Assembly (NCBI GenBank): GCA_001801285.1
Contig: MGXG01000106.1
Span: forward strand, 1 to 5,281
Length of the DNA stretch: 5,281 nt
Direction of reading: 5' to 3'
Source of the DNA: Gammaproteobacteria bacterium GWE2_37_16
GTDB lineage: Bacteria; Pseudomonadota; Gammaproteobacteria; UBA9339
The notes below the pieces were generated by a model that made no database searches, had not been told where the DNA came from, and saw only the letters and a program-made list of their open reading frames with translations. Position 1 is the stretch's first letter. Every line of letters starts with the position of its first letter. Of the stretch, positions 1 through 4,560 are shown piece after piece. A program made the translations under genes and the position numbers.

Positions 1-12
1 ATTTTGAGACAT
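1..12 (-). CDS. 5' end of a TPP-riboswitch-controlled gene (partial, product unknown)
   Basis: An ATG at 12-10 on the minus strand opens a reading frame of only four visible codons (M-S-Q-N) before the window ends. It is called a gene start because an AGGA Shine-Dalgarno (24-21) lies 8 nt upstream and the ATG begins two bases after the closing helix of a TPP riboswitch. Genes behind such switches usually make or import thiamine or its precursors, for example ThiC, ThiM, TenA-type proteins or transporters. Four residues cannot say which, so the product is left open. Confidence 0.6.
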
Positions 13-14
13 AA

Positions 15-100
15 TTACTTTCCTACGTCGGTTCTAACCAGACAGGTTCAAAGGGTTAGGCATTATGCCCTCTCAGCCAGTTCTCTGGCACCCCTAGTAA
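15..100 (-). promoter_or_regulatory. TPP (THI-box) riboswitch, probably translational
   Basis: Read on the minus strand, this stretch has the TPP aptamer parts in order. P1 is TTACT (100-96) paired with AGTAA (19-15). P2 pairs GGGT with ACCC. P3 is GCCAG-AGAA-CTGGC, followed by the hallmark CTGAGA. A small optional hairpin (GGCAT/ATGCC) comes next, then the second conserved block GAACCTG...TCTGG...CGTAGGAAAG, with P4 pairing CCT with AGG and P5 pairing GGTT with AACC. The AGGA that forms the 3' side of P4 (24-21) is also the only Shine-Dalgarno for the ATG at 12. There is no room for a terminator between aptamer and start codon. TPP binding should therefore hide the ribosome binding site directly. 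One P5-proximal pair looks imperfect (CTGG opposite CCGA), but the conserved bases are otherwise intact. Confidence 0.93.
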
Positions 101-131
101 AATTCATACGATAATTCCACAAGAAAATGAA

Positions 132-166
132 ATTATGGTCTGTTAACAGACCTTAGCTATATTGTA
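132..166 (-). promoter_or_regulatory. Candidate promoter region of the riboswitch leader
   Basis: Two -10-like hexamers can be seen on the minus strand upstream of the riboswitch: CATAAT (137-132, five of six consensus bases) and TACAAT (166-161). Neither has a convincing -35 box 16-18 nt upstream, so the start of the leader cannot be fixed. A promoter is required somewhere here because the switch must be transcribed. If CATAAT is used, the 16-bp palindrome at 137-152 occupies the spacer. If TACAAT is used, the palindrome lies at the very start of the transcript. Confidence 0.3.
137..152. promoter_or_regulatory. Perfect 16-bp palindrome, candidate operator
   Basis: GGTCTGTTAACAGACC is a gapless perfect palindrome with 8-bp half sites. 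It has no U-tract on either side and a gapless palindrome makes a poor RNA hairpin, so a terminator is unlikely. It lies between the divergent riboswitch gene and ino1 and overlaps or abuts both candidate -10 hexamers of the riboswitch leader. A homodimeric transcription factor site is the simplest reading. The factor is unknown. Confidence 0.45.
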
Positions 167-284
167 ACCGTTAATATTTAAAAATACCACTGCTAATTTT
201 AAGCCCGAATTGAATCAAATTAAACTTTACTAATTTCGTAGAGGTTAGTAGTTTATAAATCAGCAGCTTTATTTGTTTGGAATA

Positions 285-317
285 AGCTTTGACAAAGCTA
301 AAAACTCAAATGATAAT
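285..317 (+). promoter_or_regulatory. Sigma70-type promoter of ino1 with a dyad over the -35 box
   Basis: TTGACA (289-294) is followed after exactly 17 bp by GATAAT (312-317), a perfect -35 and a five-of-six -10. Transcription would begin near 324, leaving a leader of about 70 nt before the ino1 ATG at 394. The -35 box lies inside a dyad, AGCTTTG-A-CAAAGCT (285-299), with 7-bp arms around one central base. A repressor bound there would block the promoter. Part of the symmetry comes from TTGACAA itself, so the operator reading is less certain than the promoter. Confidence 0.75.
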
Positions 318-393
318 CATAATAACTCTGGGAGCCGAATATGTAATTTGAACTCAGCTTTAACGGAACCCAAAATCTACCAAGGAGATTTTT

Positions 394-1464
394 ATGAAAA
401 AAATAAATGTTGCGATTATTGGCGTAGGAAGCTTTACTAAAGCATTGGTTGAAGGCGTCTCTTTTTACACCAAAAACCCAGAAGAAAAAACAGGACTGAT
501 AAATCCTTTTATCGGTAATTATCGCGTACAAGATATTAATTTTGTCGCAGCATTTGATGTCGATGAGCGCAAAGTTGGCAAAAAATTACACGAAGCTATC
601 TCAGCCAAACCAAATGTTACAAGAACAATAACCGAGCCACTCGAATATAGCGCCATAGTTCACAGAGGACCAACTTTGGACAGTATCCACGATGCCATGC
701 GAGAAAACTTTATCCATGAAAGCTCCGCGCCAGTAGTTGATGTAGCAAAGATTCTTACCGAGACCAAGGCTGATGTTGTTTTAAACCTTATACCAACCGG
801 TGGTGAACAAATAACTTACGCTTATGCAGAAGCTGCTCTTAAAGCGCATTGCAGTTTCATAAATTGTATACCAACACCACTTGCATCCATACCAGAATGG
901 AACAAAAAATTTACGGACAGCGGCTTGGTTCTTTTAGGTGATGATATAAAAAGCCAGTTTGGCGCCACAATGCTAAATCGTGTTTTATTATCTACTCTAA
1001 AAATGCGCGGAATAAAAATTACAAAATCCAATCAAGAAAACCGTGGCGGTAATGCTGATCACTTCAACCTATTGCAATGCAGTGCATCAAAAGAAAAGTC
1101 AAAAAGAGGAGCTCTTTCTAGTTATTTGGATCAAAATGACGCAAAACCAACTGTGCAATTTATCTACACTGGCGAACCATCTGGACACAAACGTACCACC
1201 ATAAGCATTGAAGGCGAAATATTTGGATGCACACCAATAGCCATAACAGCCGTGATTGAAGATGAAATCAGCATCAATGGTGCTGGAGTTACTATAGATG
1301 CTATACGTATTGCTCAATTGTTAGTTGATCATGGCAAACAACAAGAATCCTGGAAAGCCTGTCCTTTTTTAATGAAAGCTCCAATCAAACCAATGAATGA
1401 CACTGAAGCATTCGAAATGTTTCAAATGGTAATTAAGTCTTGTGGAAATTGTTCATCCTTATAA
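394..1464 (+). CDS. ino1: Inositol-3-phosphate synthase (myo-inositol-1-phosphate synthase)
   Basis: This cytosolic enzyme converts glucose 6-phosphate to 1D-myo-inositol 3-phosphate with an NAD cofactor that is reduced and re-oxidised within the cycle. The product feeds inositol lipids or inositol-based solutes. The 356-residue protein opens with a Rossmann motif, IIGVGSFTKALVEG (8-21), then FVAAFDVDERKVG (50-62) and RGPTLDSI (91-98). It also has GDDIKSQFGAT (182-192), NRGGNADHFNLL (216-227), SKEKSKRG (232-239, lysines of the active-site region) and GAGVTIDAIR (296-305). Together these match the short prokaryotic (mycobacterial or archaeal) class of about 360 residues rather than the roughly 500-residue eukaryotic form. 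The start is fixed by AAGGAG (382-387), six bases before the ATG. It has its own promoter and no downstream gene on the same strand, so it appears monocistronic. No inositol monophosphatase or phosphatidylinositol synthase gene is in view. Confidence 0.93.
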   Translation: MKKINVAIIGVGSFTKALVEGVSFYTKNPEEKTGLINPFIGNYRVQDINFVAAFDVDERKVGKKLHEAISAKPNVTRTITEPLEYSAIVHRGPTLDSIHDAMRENFIHESSAPVVDVAKILTETKADVVLNLIPTGGEQITYAYAEAALKAHCSFINCIPTPLASIPEWNKKFTDSGLVLLGDDIKSQFGATMLNRVLLSTLKMRGIKITKSNQENRGGNADHFNLLQCSASKEKSKRGALSSYLDQNDAKPTVQFIYTGEPSGHKRTTISIEGEIFGCTPIAITAVIEDEISINGAGVTIDAIRIAQLLVDHGKQQESWKACPFLMKAPIKPMNDTEAFEMFQMVIKSCGNCSSL

Positions 1465-1534
1465 CTAGTGCTAGAAATTAGAGGTTGCCAGATTCACCTT
1501 CAGTTTATAGATTATTAATATCATGCTTTAGCGT

Positions 1535-2527
1535 TTATCTTAAATTAGACTGTAAAATATTTAACAAACACGACATAGCACCAACACTTGGTGCAACTAA
1601 CGTGTCACGACCATTGCGCAAGACTTTTGCAACTGCTGAATATGATGCTTTATTATGAATATGCAACTGCATTTCACAATCAGGCGCTAATACTGACAAT
1701 CCCTGTTGAATCTCTGGTGTGTTGTTAAAAACCGCCGTTTCATCAATTTTGAGCGCCCCTAAACAAGTTTTGATTTGGTCTTGTGAAACATTACTGCGGC
1801 AATCGGCAAACTTTGTAGCAATTTTACTACAATCTATATCTACTTTTTCAACTCCATCTAATGTTGGTGTAATTTGATGATTAGCTGGTGGTGAAAAAAA
1901 TGTCATTTTCTTTGGAACATTATTCAAATAACGACGTAACAAAATAGCTAAGATTAAAATCAAAGCTATTCCTCCTGCAAAAAATAAAATGGACTTAAAA
2001 CTAAATATTTTCCGCCTAGGAATAATAGTAGCCATAACTTTGGCTCGTTTTTCTCTGTGTGGTGTTTCTTGTCTCGTTGTAAATAAAGGTAGAGAAATTG
2101 GAATTGCCGGTAAAATAGTAGGTATTGCTATTATAGAAAATGGCTTAGCTATTATTTTATTTTCACAAACACTTTTCTCAAGAAGATATTTTTTTCGTAA
2201 AGCCACTTTAATTTCATCTATTACCTCTTCAATATCAGTGCCTATATCAACATTAATAAGTTTACTTAATTTAAGGTAACAATTTGGCTCTTTTTGAATA
2301 ATTGTCACAGGGACTTTAAGCAAATCACCCACAATACCTTCTAAAACTTGTAATTTTTTCAAATCAGTATCAGCAAAAGCATGTATCCATCTTCGATTAC
2401 CCTCGCTTTTTCTCGCCCCTTCCATTAACGAATTTAAATTTTGCGTCAGATTGCCAGTTTCAACATATTGTAAATATTCATTTAAAAACTCGAGTATAGA
2501 AATTTTTTTGGATATAGCAATTCTCAT
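1535..2527 (-). CDS. Unrecognised single-pass membrane protein
   Basis: I do not recognise the family of this 330-residue protein. Residues 1-120 are polar and probably helical (EFLNEYLQYVE near 13-23, DIEEVIDEIKVALRKKYLLE near 98-117), without a known motif. Residues 125-150 form an Ile/Pro-rich linker, and 152-173 are strongly basic. A single hydrophobic segment at about 179-197 (SILFFAGGIALILILAILL) is followed by RR. The positive-inside rule puts the N-terminal part in the cytosol and residues 200-330 outside. The outer domain has five cysteines (C233, C243, C255, C284, C320), and disulfides are possible. There is no N-terminal signal peptide. The start was set at the ATG at 2527 because AGGTGA precedes it by 7 nt. 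A longer frame from TTG at 2584 has no ribosome site and would run across a dyad. The gene stands alone, convergent with ino1. A signalling, anchoring or envelope role is possible but not shown. Confidence 0.75.
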   Translation of the reverse strand: MRIAISKKISILEFLNEYLQYVETGNLTQNLNSLMEGARKSEGNRRWIHAFADTDLKKLQVLEGIVGDLLKVPVTIIQKEPNCYLKLSKLINVDIGTDIEEVIDEIKVALRKKYLLEKSVCENKIIAKPFSIIAIPTILPAIPISLPLFTTRQETPHREKRAKVMATIIPRRKIFSFKSILFFAGGIALILILAILLRRYLNNVPKKMTFFSPPANHQITPTLDGVEKVDIDCSKIATKFADCRSNVSQDQIKTCLGALKIDETAVFNNTPEIQQGLSVLAPDCEMQLHIHNKASYSAVAKVLRNGRDTLVAPSVGAMSCLLNILQSNLR

Positions 2528-2571
2528 AATAAATTCACCTGATGAACTAAAAAGATATGTCAATGAAAATG

Positions 2572-2603
2572 CTTTTAAAATCAAAGTGCTGTGATTTTAA
2601 AAG
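2572..2603. repeat. 12-bp inverted repeat upstream of the orphan membrane protein gene
   Basis: CTTTTAAAATCA (2572-2583) and TGATTTTAAAAG (2592-2603) are perfect complements around an 8-base centre, AAGTGCTG. The dyad lies about 45 bp before the ATG at 2527, where promoter or leader sequence is expected. It has few G/C pairs and no U-tract, so it is not a normal intrinsic terminator. It could be a regulator site or a leader hairpin. No confident -35/-10 pair was found beside it. Confidence 0.5.
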
Positions 2604-2611
2604 GGAATTTT

Positions 2612-2696
2612 AAATCCATTAGTATCTTGATAGTTTAACAAGATGAGTATTAAATTTGTATACCGTATTTTTTAGATTAGTTAGGCCAATGGATTT
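2612..2696. repeat. Nested inverted repeats in the 2528-3045 gene-free region
   Basis: AAATCCATT (2612-2620) is complementary to AATGGATTT (2688-2696). Inside this pair is a second one, ATCTTG (2624-2629) with CAAGAT (2639-2644). On the plus strand the outer right arm runs into a T-tract (2694-2700). The 67-base separation makes a classic terminator unlikely. In AT-rich DNA such pairs can arise by chance, so only their position is recorded. Confidence 0.3.
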
Positions 2697-2721
2697 TTTT
2701 GTAACTCCAAGCCCTGTAATA

Positions 2722-2738
2722 GCTCAAAACATTTGAGC
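2722..2738. repeat. Short hairpin-forming inverted repeat
   Basis: GCTCAAA (2722-2728) and TTTGAGC (2732-2738) pair perfectly around a 3-base loop, ACA. No U-tract follows on either strand and no gene ends nearby, so a terminator is not supported. It lies just before the REP-like elements and may belong to the same repeat-rich island. Confidence 0.4.
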
Positions 2739-2769
2739 ATACTATTTACGATTACGTAGCCACAAGCCC

Positions 2770-2795
2770 GTAGCCACAAACTTTAGCTTGCGGGG
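2770..2795 (+). repeat. REP-like element, copy 1 (GTAG head plus palindrome)
   Basis: GTAG (2770-2773) is followed by an imperfect palindrome at 2774-2793, CCACAAACTTTAGCTTGCGG. As plus-strand RNA two positions mismatch (A opposite C). As minus-strand RNA the same positions become G-U pairs, so the hairpin is complete. A GTAG or GGAG tetranucleotide ahead of a palindrome is the defining layout of REP sequences mobilised by RAYT (TnpA-REP) transposases. It matches copy 2 at 2891-2917 in inverted orientation, with CCGTAGCC at the head of both. No transposase gene is in the window. Confidence 0.6.
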
Positions 2796-2890
2796 TTAAA
2801 TTGGCGTGATTTTCGTTCTTATTGATATGACTTTATATTTTTGGGGTTTATCCAATATTACACAAATCCAAACATATCCGTGCCCTCGTC

Positions 2891-2917
2891 CACGCAGGTT
2901 GAAACCTGCGGCTACGG
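2891..2917 (-). repeat. REP-like element, copy 2 (inverted relative to copy 1)
   Basis: CGCAGGTT (2893-2900) and AACCTGCG (2903-2910) form a perfect 8-bp dyad around GA, followed by GGCTACGG. On the minus strand this reads CCGTAGC and then the hairpin, so the GTAG head lies at 2915-2912. The element is more GC-rich than its surroundings. With copy 1, about 95 bp away and facing the other way, it makes a REP doublet of REPIN type, here in the gap between two minus-strand genes. Confidence 0.65.
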
Positions 2918-2968
2918 TATCTCTGGAGTTTTATCATCCATGGTTATCATTTTTCGCTGTTTGGTATT

Positions 2969-2999
2969 CGGCGTAGATTTAAGATCGCCGGGTATTTTT
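2969..2999 (+). terminator. Weak terminator-like stem with T-tract
   Basis: CGGCG (2969-2973) pairs with CGCCG (2986-2990), extendable by two G-U pairs, and is followed by GGTATTTTTC. The 12-base loop and 5-bp core make it weak. It would act on the plus strand, where no gene lies upstream, so it may be a relic or chance. On the minus strand, where the flavoprotein operon ends at 3046, no U-tract follows it. Confidence 0.2.
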
Positions 3000-3045
3000 C
3001 TGTCTAAGCTTGGGAATATTTTCTTTTAATATCAAAACAAAAATA

Positions 3046-3645
3046 CTATCTAGAAGCTGCAATATTTTGTCCAAACAAAATTGCTTTTTCGCGGATATCT
3101 TTTTTCTGCATTACCGAATTGGGATTAAAACCACAAAATGGCACAAGTAATGATTCATAACAAATACCGGTAAAATCGCTCACCATTTTAAAAGTTGTAT
3201 CAAGCAAATTCAGCCCTGTATCTAAACCACCACCAGCGGTAGCAATCAAAACCATTTTGGCTTTAGCTGCCCTATTTTTATCCGTAAGATGTTCACCAGT
3301 TTCAATATTAAACTTATCTAATGCAAACATTCTATCCATAACAATTTTAACTTGCGCCGACGGACCAAAAAAATATATTGGTGTCGCTATAACCAACGCG
3401 TCAAATTCTGGAATACGTTTGATAACCGCAGCTACTTCATCATCAATAACGCATTCGCGTTTATCGGATTTTTGGCAACCCATGCAGGCAGAACAACCGG
3501 GAACTTTGTTTTTCAATGTATTGGCATTGACCACCTCAACAGTTGCCCCATTAGATTCAGCTCCCTCGATAAACCATTTGGTAACAATACTGGTATTGCC
3601 GTTTTTACGCGGACTACCGAAAATTAAAAGTATTTTTTCACTCAT
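3046..3645 (-). CDS. NAD(P)H:FMN reductase-like iron-sulfur flavoprotein (flavodoxin fold)
   Basis: This 199-residue cytosolic protein probably binds FMN and moves electrons from NAD(P)H or ferredoxin to an unknown acceptor. It starts with a flavodoxin-fold strand and the FMN-phosphate loop GSPRKNGNTS (10-19). C51, C54, C57 and C65 then give the CX2CX2CX7C spacing of the compact 4Fe-4S motif of Isf-type iron-sulfur flavoproteins, followed by DD (68-69). ATPIYFFGPSAQVKIVMDR (87-105) is the typical second flavin and dimer segment. The start at 3645 is supported by AAGGAG (3658-3653), seven bases upstream. The longer frame beginning at 3702 would overlap the upstream gene by 56 bp. The PNPOx gene ends one base before this ATG, with the Shine-Dalgarno inside its coding end, so translation is probably coupled. 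Plain flavin reductase activity without a cluster is the main alternative. Confidence 0.87.
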   Translation of the reverse strand: MSEKILLIFGSPRKNGNTSIVTKWFIEGAESNGATVEVVNANTLKNKVPGCSACMGCQKSDKRECVIDDEVAAVIKRIPEFDALVIATPIYFFGPSAQVKIVMDRMFALDKFNIETGEHLTDKNRAAKAKMVLIATAGGGLDTGLNLLDTTFKMVSDFTGICYESLLVPFCGFNPNSVMQKKDIREKAILFGQNIAASR

Positions 3646-3646
3646 T

Positions 3647-4081
3647 TTACTGCTCCTTTTTCCATATTTTTGGCTCAAAAACACCTGGTGCATAGAATTC
3701 AATAAGCTTAGGCTCTATGATTACAACAACATAATTGGGATCATTTTTACCTTTGAAATATTCCGCTAAGTGTGGGTTCCAAATTGCATCGCGCTCTGCT
3801 TGATTCTGTGTGAACTTAGCTACCCCTTGGATCTGCAAATAACTTCCACATTTTCCGGGTTCAATAGCACCGTAAGTCAAATGTACTTCCTGGTTTTTTG
3901 TAATTTGCTTTACTTTGCGCGAATTTAAAGAAGTTGCAAAACGAAGACTCATATCCTCAGGATTGTAAATCACACTAACGTAACGTACCCATGGCTTATT
4001 GTCTTCAGTAATAGTTGCAAAACTAGCAAATGTAGGCTGAGTACTAAATATTTCACTAATCTGGGTTTTAATATCGGTCAT
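3647..4081 (-). CDS. Pyridoxamine 5'-phosphate oxidase-like split-barrel flavoprotein (general stress protein 26 type)
   Basis: The 144-residue protein fits the small FMN-binding split-barrel family (Putative PNPOx, general stress protein 26-like). PTFASFATITEDNKPWVRYV (16-35) forms the first strands, LRFATSLNSRKVKQI (46-60) carries the phosphate-contacting Ser/Arg/Lys region, and YLQIQGVAKF (81-90) is a core strand. WNPHLAEYFKG (101-111) and a C-terminal strand, YVVVIIEPKLIEFY (117-130), complete the fold. Family members bind FMN, F420 or heme and act as small redox or stress proteins. True PdxH is about 200 residues and has a C-terminal signature that is absent here, so vitamin B6 synthesis is not claimed. 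The start at 4081 has AGAGGGG ahead of it, while an in-frame ATG at 4108 has no ribosome site. The gene leads a two-gene unit with the iron-sulfur flavoprotein behind a 10-bp dyad. Confidence 0.85.
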   Translation of the reverse strand: MTDIKTQISEIFSTQPTFASFATITEDNKPWVRYVSVIYNPEDMSLRFATSLNSRKVKQITKNQEVHLTYGAIEPGKCGSYLQIQGVAKFTQNQAERDAIWNPHLAEYFKGKNDPNYVVVIIEPKLIEFYAPGVFEPKIWKKEQ

Positions 4082-4143
4082 ATAAAATTCCCCTCTAAAA
4101 TCACACATAAATATGATGATATGTTCATGAATTTTCTGTGCTA

Positions 4144-4168
4144 ATACAACTATTTTCTATAGTTGTAT
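4144..4168. promoter_or_regulatory. Perfect 10-bp/10-bp dyad, candidate operator of the flavoprotein pair
   Basis: ATACAACTAT (4144-4153) and ATAGTTGTAT (4159-4168) are perfect complements around five bases. The dyad sits in the 107-bp gap upstream of the PNPOx gene, about 65 bp before its ATG, where an operator would act. Its size and spacing suit a dimeric winged-helix repressor. A weak -35 (TTGTAT, 4168-4163) overlaps it, with a poor -10 (GAACAT) 17 bp on. There is no U-tract on the minus strand, so a terminator for the upstream C_GCAxxG_C_C gene is less likely. Confidence 0.5.
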
Positions 4169-4188
4169 CTTACGGTAATTGAATCAAG

Positions 4189-4551
4189 TTAGTGCATGCC
4201 ATTATCTATGTTATTTTCTGATTTTTCCAATAATTCAGCAGCCATTTTTACACAATCTTTACAAGTAAGTTGTTTTGATTTCAAAATATCCTTACATTTT
4301 GTTGAACCAAAGATTTTAGCAAATTCTTTTTTAATACTCGCTTTTTGCTCTGGATGTTCCTTTATTAATTGCATAACAGAAAATAATGCACCACACATAT
4401 TATCATCCGCTCGCCCACCGCCATAATTTCTATATTCTTCGACCATTTCATCGGAAACATCAAATTTCTTCTGAAATGCTTTCAAAACGGCTTGTGCACA
4501 ATTGTAATTTTCACCCTCACAATGAAAATATTCTTCGGCTTTTTTGTCCAT
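4189..4551 (-). CDS. C_GCAxxG_C_C family (putative redox-active) protein
   Basis: The 120-residue protein has the cysteine pattern of this family, which is named after its motif and has no settled function. C18 lies in YNCAQAVL (16-23), then GGGRADDNMCGALFSV (44-59) holds the Gly run and C53. GSTKCKDI (82-89) holds C86, and LTCKDC (95-100) holds C97 and C100. C11 is additional. Such proteins are common in anaerobes, often near oxidoreductases, and are thought to be redox active or metal binding. The small Gly expected three residues after CGA is Ser here (CGALFS). The ATG at 4551 follows AAGG by seven bases, and that site overlaps the gpmA stop codon. The 9-bp gap indicates an operon with gpmA. 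Confidence 0.88.
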   Translation of the reverse strand: MDKKAEEYFHCEGENYNCAQAVLKAFQKKFDVSDEMVEEYRNYGGGRADDNMCGALFSVMQLIKEHPEQKASIKKEFAKIFGSTKCKDILKSKQLTCKDCVKMAAELLEKSENNIDNGMH

Positions 4552-4560
4552 AATTTTACC

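Noticed and set aside
298..531. 77-residue minus-strand frame across the ino1 leader and 5' end
   Set aside because: It runs antisense through the ino1 promoter, ribosome site and Rossmann motif, and has no family features.
822..1317. Two short minus-strand frames (822-1031 and 1099-1317) inside ino1
   Set aside because: They are shadows of a clearly recognised gene and show no domain.
1465..1534. Terminator between the convergent ino1 and orphan genes
   Set aside because: Only weak stems are present (CTAG/CTAG, AGGT/ACCT) and none is followed by a U-tract on either strand.
1989..2279. 96-residue plus-strand frame inside the orphan membrane protein gene
   Set aside because: It is antisense to a longer frame that has a good ribosome site. 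Its hydrophobic look comes from reading the complement of the membrane and linker region.
2528..2584. N-terminal extension of the orphan protein to a TTG at 2584
   Set aside because: There is no ribosome site before the TTG, and the extension would run into the 12-bp dyad. The ATG at 2527 has AGGTGA seven bases upstream.
2755..2917. Possible CRISPR remnant from repeated CGTAGCC segments
   Set aside because: There are only two short direct copies with a 3-base gap plus one inverted copy, with no regular spacers. A REP doublet explains it better.
2841..3029. 62-residue plus-strand frame
   Set aside because: It crosses the REP-like palindrome, has no ribosome site and has no recognisable motif.
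3646..3702. Upstream start for the iron-sulfur flavoprotein at 3702
   Set aside because: It would add 19 residues unlike the family and overlap the PNPOx gene. A better ATG at 3645 has AAGGAG seven bases away.
3257..3769. Plus-strand frames of 170 and 91 residues (3257-3769, 3352-3627)
   Set aside because: They are antisense to the iron-sulfur flavoprotein, whose cysteine and FMN motifs are clear.
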